From Gloeocapsopsis crepidinum LEGE 06123 (GTDB taxonomy: Bacteria; Cyanobacteriota; Cyanobacteriia; Cyanobacteriales; Chroococcidiopsidaceae), in NCBI RefSeq assembly GCF_015207655.1, contig NZ_JADEWN010000023.1, positions 1 through 64,000 on the forward strand: a stretch of 64,000 nt of DNA, in the 5' to 3' direction. Both the position numbers and the translations under genes were made by a program. This document shows positions 62,655 through 64,000 of the stretch, piece after piece (the first letter of the stretch is position 1; each line of letters starts with the position of its first letter). The notes beneath the pieces are model-generated. The model was given only the letters and a program-made list of their open reading frames with translations, did not search any database and was not told where the DNA came from.

Positions 62655-64000
62655 CTACTCTATTGCACTATGGAGAGTTTCTAGTAACTCTTTTGCTGTA
62701 CAAGGTTTTGGTAAGAAAGCTTGTACACCTGAGCCTGTTGTTGCAGCAATTTTTTCATTTGAACTAAGTCCACTAATAGCAATAATTTTTACTAAAGGAT
62801 TCATCTTCTGCAATGTCATAATTGTGTTGGCGCCATCCATAGAAGGCATCATCATGTCAAGTAAAACAGCAGAAATCTCATCTTGGCGATCTGCATATAT
62901 TGCTAAGGCTTCAACTCCATTGCTAGCAGTTAAAACACGATAATTGTATGTTTCTAAAGAGAGTTTGGTAACTTCCCGAATTCCTGTTTCGTCATCTACA
63001 ACCAAAATTAATTCACCATTGCCTGAGAGAATTTCTCCTTCCTGAATTATTTGTGTTTCGGTTCCTTCTGCTGCTGGTAAGTACACAATAAATTGTGAGC
63101 CTTTACTTACTTCACTGTAAACATTGACAAAGCCCCCATGATTTTTGACAATTCCAATCGCTGTGGCAAGCCCTAATCCAGTACCTTTACCGACTTCTTT
63201 AGTTGTAAAAAATGGTTCAAAGATCCGCTCTATAATTTCTGGTGGAATGCCAACACCAGTGTCAGTAACTGTAATTGCGACATAATACCCAACTGTTGCT
63301 TCCAGATTCATCTGGGTATACTGTTCATCAATAAGAACATTTGTTGCTTGAATACTTAAAATACCTCCATTAGGCATTGCATCGCGAGCATTTACAACTA
63401 AGTTCATTAAGACTTGATGAAGCTGCGTAGCATCACCAAAAATTGCCCATAAATTAGGAGAGATATCTGTAAAGAGTTCAATTGATTTAGGAAAAGTTTC
63501 TTGAATTAGATGAGTAATTTCTGATATTAAGTGTCTAACTTGTAAGGTAACGCGATCGCCTTCAAAACCACGCGCAAAAGATAGTACTTGTTTGACTAAT
63601 GCCGCACCTCGTTTAACATTACTTTCTAATGAATTGAGCAAGTTTTGGCTTTGAGAATCGCTGAATTTCATTTGCAAAAGTTGTACTGACATTAAAATCG
63701 GTGTCAAGACATTGTTGAGATCGTGGGCGATTCCACCTGCTAGGGTTCCAATACTTTCCATGCGTTGCACGCGTAAAAGTTGTGCCTCTAATTTTTTTTT
63801 CTCAGTGATTCCTGTATTAACAACTAAAATTGATTTAGGGTTTCCTTGCGCATCGCGGACTAATGTCCAACGGCTTGCTACGATAATTTGTTTGCCATAT
63901 TTATCTATTTGCCGCAATTCACCTTGCCACTCACCATAAGCGATCAAGTTTTCTTGCGAAACTAAAATTTCTCCTACTGGTTGTGCGTGCAAAAGTTCGT
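62655..64000 (-). CDS. PAS-linked hybrid histidine kinase, truncated by window end
   Basis: The frame is open to base 64000, so the N-terminus is missing; about 448 residues are seen. From the cut end: a PAS/PAC tail ([20 protein letters not shown] to [10 protein letters not shown]), HisKA with the phospho-His in [15 protein letters not shown], HATPase motifs N ([14 protein letters not shown]), G1 ([10 protein letters not shown]) and G2 ([20 protein letters not shown]), then a C-terminal receiver with Asp in [14 protein letters not shown] cytosolic kinase feeding a phosphorelay, presumably with the HPt/REC protein downstream. Confidence 0.93.
   Translation of the reverse strand, partial: ELLHAQPVGEILVSQENLIAYGEWQGELRQIDKYGKQIIVASRWTLVRDAQGNPKSILVVNTGITEKKKLEAQLLRVQRMESIGTLAGGIAHDLNNVLTPILMSVQLLQMKFSDSQSQNLLNSLESNVKRGAALVKQVLSFARGFEGDRVTLQVRHLISEITHLIQETFPKSIELFTDISPNLWAIFGDATQLHQVLMNLVVNARDAMPNGGILSIQATNVLIDEQYTQMNLEATVGYYVAITVTDTGVGIPPEIIERIFEPFFTTKEVGKGTGLGLATAIGIVKNHGGFVNVYSEVSKGSQFIVYLPAAEGTETQIIQEGEILSGNGELILVVDDETGIREVTKLSLETYNYRVLTASNGVEALAIYADRQDEISAVLLDMMMPSMDGANTIMTLQKMNPLVKIIAISGLSSNEKIAATTGSGVQAFLPKPCTAKELLETLHSAIE

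Noticed and set aside
1-64000. tRNA and rRNA genes
   Set aside because: I looked for T-arm-like GGTTCRA motifs with flanking stems and for rRNA core text and found no convincing case; a tRNAscan/Infernal run would be decisive.

Overview
The window is chromosomal DNA from a cyanobacterium. Evidence: a complete phycocyanin rod operon (cpcB-A-C-D-D'-E-F and three cpcG genes), chlM (chlorophyll), a BvdR-type biliverdin reductase, GuaB3, the cyanobacterial small RNA Yfr1 between guaB3 and trxA, and very frequent HIP1 octamers (GCGATCGC). The genus cannot be fixed from sequence alone. Three cpcG copies and long, repeat-rich spacers suggest a larger-genome lineage (Chroococcidiopsis/Gloeocapsopsis-like or Nostocales-like) rather than a picocyanobacterium. 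No rRNA, tRNA, CRISPR array or intact insertion sequence was found.

Layout. 0-10 kb: bvdR; a TetR regulator with a recombinase-like C-terminal half, divergent from a delta-9-type desaturase across a two-operator intergenic region; a methyltransferase broken by one stop codon; a GT2 glycosyltransferase; a membrane pentapeptide protein; mutS2. 10-19 kb: guaB3 - yfr1 - trxA, a LOG-family protein, DUF1350, a receiver-PP2C phosphatase, a universal-stress-like protein behind a c-di-AMP (ydaO-type) riboswitch, a pentapeptide protein and a GST. 19-23 kb: gene-poor and AT-rich, with short secreted proteins and a 37-residue zinc-ribbon peptide. 23-32 kb: map, an M16 peptidase, Mn-catalase, the siroheme pair sirB-cobA, a frameshifted aminoglycoside-phosphotransferase-like gene next to a 38-bp perfect palindrome, and an RluD-type pseudouridine synthase. 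32.8-39.8 kb: the cpc operon, with an attenuator-like hairpin after cpcBA and a tandem cpcD duplication. 40-50 kb: a CaCA antiporter, then a minus-strand surface-glycan cluster (GT2, toroid protein, flippase-like protein, two polytopic GT-C-like proteins) preceded by an RTX-repeat protein. 50-57 kb: tspO, ispH, amt with an NtcA-type box, purE, nagA, chlM. 57-60 kb: an accessory patch with a nonsense-split unknown gene, hicBA, and a decayed XRE/MmyB regulator. 60-64 kb: a six-domain response regulator with a degenerate GGDEF, and a hybrid histidine kinase cut by the window end.

How the parts fit. bvdR, the cpc genes, chlM, sirB and cobA all belong to tetrapyrrole and light-harvesting metabolism but are dispersed. 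Four genes carry lesions: the methyltransferase and the 57.3 kb gene each have one in-frame stop, the phosphotransferase has a frameshift, and the MmyB regulator has several. Two classes of non-coding repeat recur: GTCCAC/GTGGAC hairpins between convergent genes, and AT-rich low-complexity blocks that also sit inside the cpc operon. The most notable items are the TetR-recombinase-like fusion with its operators, the c-di-AMP riboswitch, the perfect palindrome, and the split accessory gene beside hicBA.
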